Assembly (NCBI GenBank): GCA_946617675.1
Contig: CAMOKH010000115.1
Span: forward strand, 1-60,429
DNA: 60,429 nucleotides
Reading direction: 5' to 3'
DNA from: an uncultured Prevotellaceae bacterium
GTDB taxonomy: Bacteria; Bacteroidota; Bacteroidia; Bacteroidales; Bacteroidaceae
The notes under the pieces were generated by a model. The model saw nothing but the letters and a program-made list of their open reading frames with translations. It ran no database searches and was not told the origin of the DNA. Both the position numbers and the translations under genes were made by a program. Within the stretch, counting starts at the first letter, position 1, and the number at the start of each line of letters is the position of its first letter. Positions 15,803-23,559 of the stretch are shown here, in pieces.

Positions 15803-17593
15803 CTATTCGTCGAGATTCTTGAGCGTGACGATGATGGGCATTGAGATGCATGAGCGATTACTGATACGCTGCTCCATAAGTCGGTCGTAGGCTACAGAGC
15901 GAGCGTACTCGTAGTTTTTGCTGTCACGGAACTCTATGTCAATGTAGAGACCACGCCGGAGCGACGGCTCACCGCCTGAACCTTGAACCGACATCTTGAT
16001 GAAGATGCGGTGGAACTCGTCCTTTCCGAACTCGGCAAGCAGTTCCTTACGCAGGAAGGCGTCTATATCCATTCGTGTATATAGTCGGTCGTTTGTTAAG
16101 CTGTAGTAGCGAAGCTGCTCGTAACGCTCATCGGCTGTAGCCTTGTCGGCACCGCCCATGGCCTGAGCCACGACTGTGGCTTTCTGTGCCAATGCCGGGT
16201 GCTTACGGTTTTCCATGGCCTGACCTGTGTATGGGGCATTGGCTATCTTACCCATGGTAGTCAGGTAGCTGACCTTGACGGTAGAACTTGGCGTGCTTTG
16301 ATTCATGTTTTTCATGACGTAGGTGCCGGTGTCGAACTTGAATTTCTGGTTCTGCACGCCCACGCTCTTGCCCAGCCGGTTAATTGCCTCGCGCAGCTGG
16401 CGCAGCACCTCACCGTCCTTGATGCCGTTGTACTCGATGAAGGCATAATAATCGTCGATGAAGCGGTTGTAGAGTCGACGAACGTCGCGGTAGAGGTCTC
16501 CGTTGTCATAGCATTTGGCTTCGAAGTCGCGTATAATGATGTCGTCGCTTCTTTTGTTGAAGCCCTGCCTGTTTGAGGCCGTACTGGTCTCCAGAATTTG
16601 TAGGAAGTAGCTCTCGTCTTGTTTCTGCAACTTGGCTATGGGTTGGGTCTGGGTAAGCGTGACCGAGCAGACGTCGACATTGGTGACGGGTAGGACGTTG
16701 AGCGTCACGCGGCAGTCGTCAGGCACGGTGTATCCTTTCGGAAAGTCGAGGCGCAGCCAAATAGTGGCGGGTTGGAAGCGGTCGAGCACTTCACTTTCAA
16801 GCCATTGTTGTAACATCCGTGGATAGGCCCTGGGCTTGAAGGTATCACGATCCTGACGCTCGTCGGTAATGTAGAGGAGTGCAGCATCCGTCATGTTCAG
16901 CAGGTTCTCTTTCCAATTCTGTACAAACGAGAAGAACTCGCCTGAGGCTTGCTGTGCATCGAAGGGCTCAACCATCTCAATATTCTCCATCTCGTACATG
17001 GTAGCAAAGTCGATTTCCTCGTTGCCGACGGCGGCATAGATGTGTTCCGGCGTAATACCGCCCGTGCCTGTAATGAGTATGGAGAGCCCGAGCATGGAAT
17101 TGATTTCTGTGTCGCTCTTGATGCCCACCCACAACTGGTTGGCTCCTTCCATGTTGATGCTGATGGATGTATCGCCGTCGCGCAGCATGTGGTAGTTCAG
17201 CAGATAGAGTCCCGAGTGGGGTATCAGTGAAGTGCTGAACACGGGAATGTAGTTGAGTGGCTGTTTCAAGCCCTCAATCTTATAGGCAAACTGGGCGTCG
17301 CCAGTAATACTGACCAGGCTGCCTGCATCGTTGACTTTCAACTCTGGGCGGAGCAGACAGATGGCGGGCATGGCGTCAACCTTCTGGCGGGGAATGAAGT
17401 CAGTGCAGAACCGCTCCACCAGGCGCTGACTGGCGTCGTCAACATAGTCGAGTACCTTCTGAATCTCGCCGACCATAGCCACGAGCATCATCTTGGCAAT
17501 GGGATCCATTTCGTGGAAGTTGATGGGTTCTGCTGACAATTGCTGCAGCACCTCTACGGCCTCTTTGATTCTTTTTTCTAATTCTATGTCCAT
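15803..17593 (-). CDS. tssF: T6SS baseplate protein TssF
   Basis: 596 residues, the usual TssF size, soluble. Diagnostic features are the N-terminal helical region with DYVDDASQRLVERFCTDFIP, the MPAICLLRPEL segment, the central SFVQNWKENLL, and the C-terminal RRGLYIDIEFRD with RISNRSCISMPIIV. TssF with TssG, TssE and TssK forms the baseplate wedge docked at the inner membrane. The genes tssG, tssK, tssE and tssF are contiguous here with gaps of 10-14 bp or overlaps, and the family assignment leans on this context as well as on sequence. Confidence 0.82.
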   Translation of the reverse strand: MDIELEKRIKEAVEVLQQLSAEPINFHEMDPIAKMMLVAMVGEIQKVLDYVDDASQRLVERFCTDFIPRQKVDAMPAICLLRPELKVNDAGSLVSITGDAQFAYKIEGLKQPLNYIPVFSTSLIPHSGLYLLNYHMLRDGDTSISINMEGANQLWVGIKSDTEINSMLGLSILITGTGGITPEHIYAAVGNEEIDFATMYEMENIEMVEPFDAQQASGEFFSFVQNWKENLLNMTDAALLYITDERQDRDTFKPRAYPRMLQQWLESEVLDRFQPATIWLRLDFPKGYTVPDDCRVTLNVLPVTNVDVCSVTLTQTQPIAKLQKQDESYFLQILETSTASNRQGFNKRSDDIIIRDFEAKCYDNGDLYRDVRRLYNRFIDDYYAFIEYNGIKDGEVLRQLREAINRLGKSVGVQNQKFKFDTGTYVMKNMNQSTPSSTVKVSYLTTMGKIANAPYTGQAMENRKHPALAQKATVVAQAMGGADKATADERYEQLRYYSLTNDRLYTRMDIDAFLRKELLAEFGKDEFHRIFIKMSVQGSGGEPSLRRGLYIDIEFRDSKNYEYARSVAYDRLMEQRISNRSCISMPIIVTLKNLDE

Positions 17594-17606
17594 GGCAGTC
17601 TCTGTT

Positions 17607-18101
17607 CTATCTGTATCGTTTTACGGTAGGTTCAACGAGGAACACCACATTCTTGCGGTAAGGCTGAAGTGTGCCAAGACCGTCGTCAAGTTGTCCCTCC
17701 ACGACGACGTTCACCTCGTATTTTGATGCCGTCTTCTTACGTTGCAGCGGCCTGTTCCCGGCAGTGTTCAGGACGATGGAGACAGCGACGTTCTTCAGCA
17801 TCGGTTCGTAGGTGGCCAGACTTGTACGGATGCTGTCTTCACACTCCTTCTTGGTGACCTCGTTCTGTAGCCCTTTGGCCAGGTGCCCCAATTGGCTGTT
17901 GTTGAATTCGCGGTAGTGAACGTTTGAGTATTCGTGGTTCCAGTACTCAAAGCCGAAGTCGGGGTCGGCCGTCATGCTGCCACGCGGGGTGAATACAATC
18001 AGCTCCACCAGGTTGTCGAGCATGGTGATGCGGTCGTTGACATCGCGGAGTATGGATGCCCCTGAGTGCAGGAAGACAAGTGGTGTGCTGATGAAACTCA
18101 T
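17607..18101 (-). CDS. tssE: T6SS baseplate protein TssE (gp25-like)
   Basis: 164 residues with the GPW/gp25 lysozyme-like fold pattern: DVNDRITMLDNLVELIVFTP, then PRGSMTADPDFGFEYWNHEY, then the helical segment EDSIRTSLATYEPML and the β-strand VAVSIVLN. TssE is the phage gp25 homologue that links baseplate wedges to the sheath. Its ATG overlaps the stop of tssK by 4 nt (ATGA, 18098-18101), showing translational coupling. Confidence 0.86.
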   Translation of the reverse strand: MSFISTPLVFLHSGASILRDVNDRITMLDNLVELIVFTPRGSMTADPDFGFEYWNHEYSNVHYREFNNSQLGHLAKGLQNEVTKKECEDSIRTSLATYEPMLKNVAVSIVLNTAGNRPLQRKKTASKYEVNVVVEGQLDDGLGTLQPYRKNVVFLVEPTVKRYR

Positions 18102-19069
18102 ATGCTCTTGCCGTCCCAGATTTTACGCGTGTCAGGCTTGGGCTTCGGTGGCTCGGGCTTCGGCGGCTCTGGCTGCTGAAGCATGCTGAACTTGTCTATC
18201 TTCTCACTGATGGCGTAGCACATGCCCAGCCCCTGCTTGATGCGCAGATAGGCTACTTTATAGTTGAAAGGTACGCGCGAAAAGTTGTTGAAGGTCTCGG
18301 CGTCCTCTAATGTCAGTGCATCGTCTATCTCGCAGCCTATGGTGAACGCCGCCACCACCTGCTGAACACAGGCGAGTAGTCGAGCGGGCGTCATAGCGTC
18401 GTGCTCAGTGTTGGCCGTAATGAGCATCTGCCTGACAACAGGCCAGTAGACGGCGATGGCCTTCTGCGCTCCGCCGGTGGCCTGGTGGCGGGTCTTCTCG
18501 TCAATGTCGTGAAGCAGACTTAGGAAATGGTCGTGTAATTCCTCGAACTTGGGGTGTGACGACAGGTAGAGACAAGGTGGTACGAAGTTGACGTTATCTT
18601 CGCGCCAGCCGTCATCGCAGACAATGCGGGCTATGGGCATGGCATCGCCGGGGATGGCACTCTTGGCGCCGACAAGTGCAAATTCTATTAAGGGTATCTT
18701 ATAGCCTTCGCCACTCTCGCTCCATTTGCCGTCTGTCCGGCTTACTGTCAAGTAGAGTTCCTGGTCTTCGGTCTGGGTCGGAATCTGTACGCGCGTCTCA
18801 TAGCTATTGGTCAGCTTAGTATCGAATTCCACGTCGATAATCTGACCGCTCCTGGTGATGGCCAGGCACGAAAGAGCCTCGACATCGACAAAGCCTTTCA
18901 TGATTGTAAGTGAAAGACGAAATGGGCGGACCGAGGGTATAAGACCGAAACGACCGGCAGCAGCCAACAGTAGCGCACGGCCAATGGCTTCGTCGGTACA
19001 GCGGTCTGAGGCCGTCAGGACGTCGTCGGTCAGTCGCATCCCTTTTTTCCAGTTGATTCTTTTCTGCAT
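18098..19069 (-). CDS. tssK: Short TssK-like baseplate adaptor
   Basis: 323 residues. The start INWKKGMRLTDDVLTASDRC fits the TssK N-terminus (W-x-x-GM followed by a Phe/Leu-helix), and the first ~180 residues alternate strands as in the TssK shoulder domain. Proteobacterial TssK has ~440-450 residues, so the C-terminal part is reduced. It ends in a Pro/Lys-rich tail (PEPPKPEPPKPKPDTRK) finishing WDGKSI. TssK couples the baseplate to the membrane complex through its C-terminal domain, so a reduced, tailed C-terminus fits a non-standard membrane partner. Assigned by N-terminal motif and by position between tssG and tssE. Confidence 0.72.
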   Translation of the reverse strand: MQKRINWKKGMRLTDDVLTASDRCTDEAIGRALLLAAAGRFGLIPSVRPFRLSLTIMKGFVDVEALSCLAITRSGQIIDVEFDTKLTNSYETRVQIPTQTEDQELYLTVSRTDGKWSESGEGYKIPLIEFALVGAKSAIPGDAMPIARIVCDDGWREDNVNFVPPCLYLSSHPKFEELHDHFLSLLHDIDEKTRHQATGGAQKAIAVYWPVVRQMLITANTEHDAMTPARLLACVQQVVAAFTIGCEIDDALTLEDAETFNNFSRVPFNYKVAYLRIKQGLGMCYAISEKIDKFSMLQQPEPPKPEPPKPKPDTRKIWDGKSI

Positions 19070-19078
19070 GTTGTACTC

Positions 19079-19963
19079 TTATAGGTTCGTATTATAGTTC
19101 AGGTAATTGTAAAAGATGTCATCGCCGAGGCGAAGCGGGGGCTCGTCGTGGCTGATGATAAACTTCAGTTCCTCCTCAACGGAGAGGAAGTAATCGGTCA
19201 GGAACAGTCGCAGGTCGTCTACCTCGCGGATGAACTGCAGGAATTCAGGACCGCACTCATCGTCACTCCAATAGTGGATGGTGTAGGTCGTGACGGTATC
19301 GCAGTAGGAGTTGCCGACATAGCCTCTGCCCAGTTCCATATCGAGTCGTTCGTCGTAGCGCGGACTGTCGTCGGTCAGTGTTATCGACTCACGACCGACG
19401 CTGATTCTCAGTCCCTCCTCCATGAACACCTTGCGCAGGAGCAGCGTCAGCAGTGTCCTATTGCCGCGTATGGTCTTGCAGTGGGGCAGCAGAGGCACGA
19501 TCTGGCGGATAAACCTGTTGGCTCGTTGCTCATCGGTCAGTTCATCGCCCAGTATCTGTTGCATGATGATGTCCGTTCCAGCGTATTGCTCTATGCGCTG
19601 CCTGACTTCAGAGCGCAGCCAGATGAGCAGCGTGTCGATGGGGGCAAAGAATCGGTAGGCGTCCTCTATCTCTTGCTGCTGCTGTTCAAGCTGTTCCTCG
19701 AAGCGCTCCTTCTCCTCGTGCTTTGGCAGGTTGTCAAAGCGGTCAATGGGGTGGAACATATACTCAGGCAGCGCATTGTAGAGACTGTTGCGACCCACGG
19801 TCAGCAGAAAGCTGTTGTCACTGTGCTCGGTAGTCTCGATGACATCCTGGTAGGTGTTGCGCTTGTGCAGGCCTTTCAGGCGGACCTTGCACGTGCCCAA
19901 GGGATAGTATGCCAGAAGCACTTCGGCGTTGATGTCGCCGGGTAGTAGTTGCGGTGGAATCAT
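19079..19963 (-). CDS. tssG: T6SS baseplate protein TssG
   Basis: 294 residues, soluble. TssG-like features are residues ~130-200 (QILGDELTDEQRANRFIRQI followed by PLLPHCKTIRGNRTLLTLLL), matching the region where TssG lists its membrane-distal helices, and the C-terminal DIFYNYLNYNTNL, comparable to the LG-x-N-T-x-L ending of TssG. A Gln/Glu-rich helix lies at ~80-100. It is the first of four contiguous baseplate genes and follows the E1-like gene by 10 bp. Confidence 0.75.
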   Translation of the reverse strand: MIPPQLLPGDINAEVLLAYYPLGTCKVRLKGLHKRNTYQDVIETTEHSDNSFLLTVGRNSLYNALPEYMFHPIDRFDNLPKHEEKERFEEQLEQQQQEIEDAYRFFAPIDTLLIWLRSEVRQRIEQYAGTDIIMQQILGDELTDEQRANRFIRQIVPLLPHCKTIRGNRTLLTLLLRKVFMEEGLRISVGRESITLTDDSPRYDERLDMELGRGYVGNSYCDTVTTYTIHYWSDDECGPEFLQFIREVDDLRLFLTDYFLSVEEELKFIISHDEPPLRLGDDIFYNYLNYNTNL

Positions 19964-19973
19964 GGTCGTCAGC

Positions 19974-21173
19974 CTATTCGTAGAGGGCGGCGTCAGCTGT
20001 CAGCTCGAGGTGGAAGACACCTTTGTCAGTTGAAACCTCGATGACGTCGAACGGCGGTATGCCTATCTGCTGGAGCGTCAGTTCCTGATAGGGGAAGCGG
20101 TCGTCAATGTTTTCGAAGAAGTGCTTATGGATGAGCGTGCGGTAGCTGAGCTGGCGCAGGTCCTTATCGGCCTTGATGCAGGCGTCGAGTTGCGACTCGG
20201 GCGTCATGACCCGGAACTCCCGCTCAGGGCGGTCGGAAACGACGACGTCGATAAACTTGTTGTTGCGCATGTTAATCTCGACAAAGTCGCAGTCGAACTT
20301 CTGACGCAGCAGTTGCAGGACACTGCCCACAGTCATCTGTGCCGACAGCTCAGGACACTCATTGACGTCGTCCCACTGTTCGTGGGCGGGGCACGTGTTC
20401 TTCCATGAGGCGAAACGGTAGATGCTCGTCGTGCAAGTCATGCCCTCGTACCGCAGCATCTTGCCCTGTAGCGTCTTGAAGGGTGCTGCCTCGTCGGGTG
20501 TCAGGTGGATGATTTTCATAGCCTCCTGTACCTGCAGCGCACCGACGATGGAGGCACTGATAGGCGTAGTAGCCACGCGCCCCGCCTCGCCCTGGTTGCG
20601 CACGACGTCGGCACAGCCAGTGCGGAGCATGATATGGTTGAACTCCTCCCGCGATAGTCCACATTCATAGCAACTTACGCCTGGCGAATAAACCTTCACT
20701 GCGCCCGTCAGGTTCTCTATGCTGCCGTCTATCCAGCTCTTCCCGGCGCGCAGGGCGAGGCGGTTCAGCTGGTAGCGGGCGATACGACTGTCTAAGCAGC
20801 CGATGACGACGTCAGCCCGGCGGTAGAGTCCGAAGCCCACCTCCGAGAACAGATTGCCCACGATGGGTGTCACCCGTATTTGTGGATTGATCTCCATGGC
20901 CCGCTTGGCCACGATGTCGGCCTTATAGGCATGATTGTAGGCATCCTCCTCACGAAAGAGTACCGATCGCGTCAAGTTGGAGAGTTCTATGCGGTCGAAG
21001 TCGACCACGACAATGTTTCCAACGCCGAAGAGAGCCAGATTCTTTACCACTTCGTTGCCCAGTGCACCGGCACCTGCCACGAGGACGCGGGCGTTCTTCA
21101 CCCGATCTTTCTTGAACCATGAGAGCAGCGTATAGACGCCTTCGCCCCATTCGTATTGCTGTCTGTTTTCCAT
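19974..21173 (-). CDS. E1-like ubiquitin-activating enzyme with C-terminal β-grasp-like extension
   Basis: 399 residues, cytosolic. The ThiF/E1 adenylation domain is complete: GAGALG (34-39), VVVDFDRIELSNLTRS (Asp58, Asp60, Asn66, Arg69), Lys84, and CLDSR with Asp128. A zinc site is suggested by CYEC (168-171) and TCPAH (261-264). Cys187 in RTGCADV is the best candidate for the transthiolation cysteine. Residues ~280-395 form an extra domain ending LTLQQIGIPPFDVIEV, a β-grasp signature, in the position where eukaryotic E1s carry the ubiquitin-fold domain that binds E2. It would adenylate the C-terminal Gly of the 108-residue Ubl of this operon and pass it to the E2. A ThiF/MoeB housekeeping role is unlikely because Ubl, E2, RING and JAMM genes are beside it. 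Confidence 0.9.
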   Translation of the reverse strand: MENRQQYEWGEGVYTLLSWFKKDRVKNARVLVAGAGALGNEVVKNLALFGVGNIVVVDFDRIELSNLTRSVLFREEDAYNHAYKADIVAKRAMEINPQIRVTPIVGNLFSEVGFGLYRRADVVIGCLDSRIARYQLNRLALRAGKSWIDGSIENLTGAVKVYSPGVSCYECGLSREEFNHIMLRTGCADVVRNQGEAGRVATTPISASIVGALQVQEAMKIIHLTPDEAAPFKTLQGKMLRYEGMTCTTSIYRFASWKNTCPAHEQWDDVNECPELSAQMTVGSVLQLLRQKFDCDFVEINMRNNKFIDVVVSDRPEREFRVMTPESQLDACIKADKDLRQLSYRTLIHKHFFENIDDRFPYQELTLQQIGIPPFDVIEVSTDKGVFHLELTADAALYE

Positions 21174-21177
21174 TCGG

Positions 21178-23559
21178 CTATTGTTCTACGTATTCGAACA
21201 CGGTGTCGCCCACCTTGAAGGTGTCGTTGTTAGAGAGGACTACGGGCTTGCCCGCTGGCAGGTCGGTCCTGACGTTGTAGATGACGTTGGCAGCCAGCGG
21301 CTTCAGCATGGGCAGCGACCGGGCGTGGTCGATGTAGAGCTGTACGTGCTGCTTGGCCACCTTGTTGCTCTTCTCCCAGTTCATCTGGATTTCACACTCG
21401 CCGGTCATACCGATGTGTACGACATTGCCGCCTCCGGTAGCGTTCATCCATTTATGGATAGGAATACGCTGTCCGGCCTTCACGCCGTTCTTGATGACCA
21501 GGAAATAACGCTCAGCCAGTGCGCGCACGGTGACGAGCGAGGCTCCAAGACCACCGCCGTAGATGATGAAGTCGAGCAGCATGTTCATCCAGCCGGCACT
21601 GCCGCTGAGAGCCGAGCCGACATAGAGTACAAAGAAGCCGATGATAGCCGAGCAGAGTCCGCCCAGGAGGGCGCTCTTCATGGGGATTGATGACTTGACG
21701 GTGAGGCTCAGAGCCGTGCATACCGAGAAGAGAATGTAGGCAGGCAGCGAGCAATACCAGGGGATGTAGGTGGTGCCCACCATCGCCAGCAACAGGCAGA
21801 AGATGATTCCGCCGACAGCGAAGGCCAGCATACCGACCAATCCTGAGAAGAGTGACAGTCCGATGATTTTCAGCCAGACTTTAGCGTCCTTCTTGCGGTA
21901 CTCGTCGTTATAGCGGAAAGCCAGTGAGAGGAAGAATCCCAGCAGCAAGCCGACGGTAAGAAAGGCCGACACCTTGCCGGCGCAGTCCTCCATGAGGTTG
22001 GCTGCCTGCTCCTTATTATAGAAGAATGTGTTGGCGATAGCTCTTCCCAGGCTGGGGAAAAGGCCGCGTCCCGTCAGTTCGAAGATGACCCAGCTGACGA
22101 GACCTGCCACGATGCCTGAAATGGTCTGGAAACTGTCGCGCAGCGATGTCTTGGTGAACATCTCTTTCCAGTCGACGTGGTCTTGAATGCCCTCCTTACA
22201 GTTCTGGCCGTACTCCACGCACTTGTAGCCGTTCTGTTGCCAACAGCCTACGTGGATGATGTGTTTGCAGCGGGAGACCACCTTCTGTCCGGGCATGATG
22301 TCCTGACGACAGTAGGTGCAGATGCGGCGCTGCACGTTCTCCTCGGGCACGTAGCTCTTGTAATACTTTGACTCGAAACGCTTCGAGTTGACCAGCGGGA
22401 TAAGTACCTTTGAGATGACGAAGAAGACCAGGAACGTGAGCAGGGCCACAATAAGGGCTACGATCAGCTTGACCAGCGTACTGCCGGCACTCTCGGCTTT
22501 CACGGGCCAAGGTGTCTCGGCCGTGCCAATGGAGTAGTCGCCCGTGCCGGCCTCCATGCCCTTCCACTCGGCTACGTATGTGACCTTGCCGGTGTAGGCT
22601 TTGTCGTCGGTAGCCTTATAGGTGAAGGCGAAGTCGTACATGGCGTCCTTCACGGCTTGCTGGAAGTTGCTCAGCACGTTGCTCAGGTCGGCCGACGGCT
22701 TGTAGGAACCCTGGCGGTCGGGGAGCACACGGCCAGTGCTGTCACGCGGTGCCGAGACTCCTTTCAGCGTCAGCTCAACGTTCTCATCGACACCGTCGCC
22801 TGTATAATAGAAGGCGTAGACTCGCGGCACCATATTGCTCGTGTCGGCCTGGTAGTCGGTCACCTCGACGAACGAGATGGCCTCGTCGCTGGCACGCTGA
22901 TTGCCGTCGATGAAGACGAAGAGAATATTCTTGTCCTTGGCCTTTTGGGCGCGGCGGCTTATAGTCTCATTGCGGGTGTAGCCAGCCTTCGTCGTGACCG
23001 ATCCTTCCAGGGCGGCCTCGCGGCTGCTGAACTCAGCCAGCTTCGAGTAGAGGGCGCCGTAGAAGAACTTGTTCTCTGACTGTGCGTTGAAGCGCGGCTC
23101 GAAGTCGGGCAGGTTCTTCTTCGTCACCAGCTGTGAGGCTGTCACCTCGTCGCCGAAGAATGAGAGGAAGACGCAACTGTCAGGAGCACTCTCGACCAAT
23201 TGGCCGAAGGCTTTGAAGATTTGCCCTTTTCCCTCTTCTGGTATGCTCAGGTCGACCAGCACCGAGAACGTGTAGTCGGCTGGAATACGCTGGCCCGAAC
23301 TCAGCGAAGTAATCTTTCGCCGGTCAGGGGAGATGAGCGCGCCCTCCTCGTTGATGACAAGATACTTTTCGAGGTCGCCTACGGTAATGTCGCTGCAGGG
23401 CTGACCCTGACTATCGATTACCTTCAGGAAAAGGGTGATGCTGTCCTTGCCTAAGTCGTAGTCATACTGCTTGTCGCAGAATTGTATCTGCGACACGTCC
23501 TGTGCGCCCAGGGTGAGCAGCCATGCCAGCATGACACAGGCCGTCGAAATACGTTTCAT
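21178..23559 (-). CDS. Polytopic membrane protein with vWA-like, RING-like and FHA-like domains; candidate E3
   Basis: 793 residues from the ATG at 23559, which forms an ATGA overlap with the upstream JAMM gene and starts a signal peptide; a reading 21 bp longer is possible. Layout: exported vWA-like domain (~90-310, degenerate MIDAS DLSIP); membrane span ~362-388; RING-like finger with Cys414, Cys417, Cys431, His433, His436, Cys439, Cys447, Cys454, following C-x2-C...C-x-H-x2-H-x2-C...C-x6-C (RING-H2 spacing except the last pair); about six further spans (~480-685); C-terminal FHA-like domain (~690-793: VVHIGMTGECEIQM, VAKQHVQLYI, NDTFKVGDTVFEYVE). The finger would face the cytosol. Beside E1, E2, Ubl and JAMM genes it is the natural E3 candidate; ligase activity is inferred. 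Confidence 0.82.
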   Translation of the reverse strand: MKRISTACVMLAWLLTLGAQDVSQIQFCDKQYDYDLGKDSITLFLKVIDSQGQPCSDITVGDLEKYLVINEEGALISPDRRKITSLSSGQRIPADYTFSVLVDLSIPEEGKGQIFKAFGQLVESAPDSCVFLSFFGDEVTASQLVTKKNLPDFEPRFNAQSENKFFYGALYSKLAEFSSREAALEGSVTTKAGYTRNETISRRAQKAKDKNILFVFIDGNQRASDEAISFVEVTDYQADTSNMVPRVYAFYYTGDGVDENVELTLKGVSAPRDSTGRVLPDRQGSYKPSADLSNVLSNFQQAVKDAMYDFAFTYKATDDKAYTGKVTYVAEWKGMEAGTGDYSIGTAETPWPVKAESAGSTLVKLIVALIVALLTFLVFFVISKVLIPLVNSKRFESKYYKSYVPEENVQRRICTYCRQDIMPGQKVVSRCKHIIHVGCWQQNGYKCVEYGQNCKEGIQDHVDWKEMFTKTSLRDSFQTISGIVAGLVSWVIFELTGRGLFPSLGRAIANTFFYNKEQAANLMEDCAGKVSAFLTVGLLLGFFLSLAFRYNDEYRKKDAKVWLKIIGLSLFSGLVGMLAFAVGGIIFCLLLAMVGTTYIPWYCSLPAYILFSVCTALSLTVKSSIPMKSALLGGLCSAIIGFFVLYVGSALSGSAGWMNMLLDFIIYGGGLGASLVTVRALAERYFLVIKNGVKAGQRIPIHKWMNATGGGNVVHIGMTGECEIQMNWEKSNKVAKQHVQLYIDHARSLPMLKPLAANVIYNVRTDLPAGKPVVLSNNDTFKVGDTVFEYVEQ

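Noticed and set aside
19974..21173. Housekeeping ThiF/MoeB for thiamine or molybdopterin synthesis
   Set aside because: No thi or moa genes nearby; it has an extra C-terminal domain and lies among Ubl, E2, RING-like and JAMM genes in a T6SS operon.
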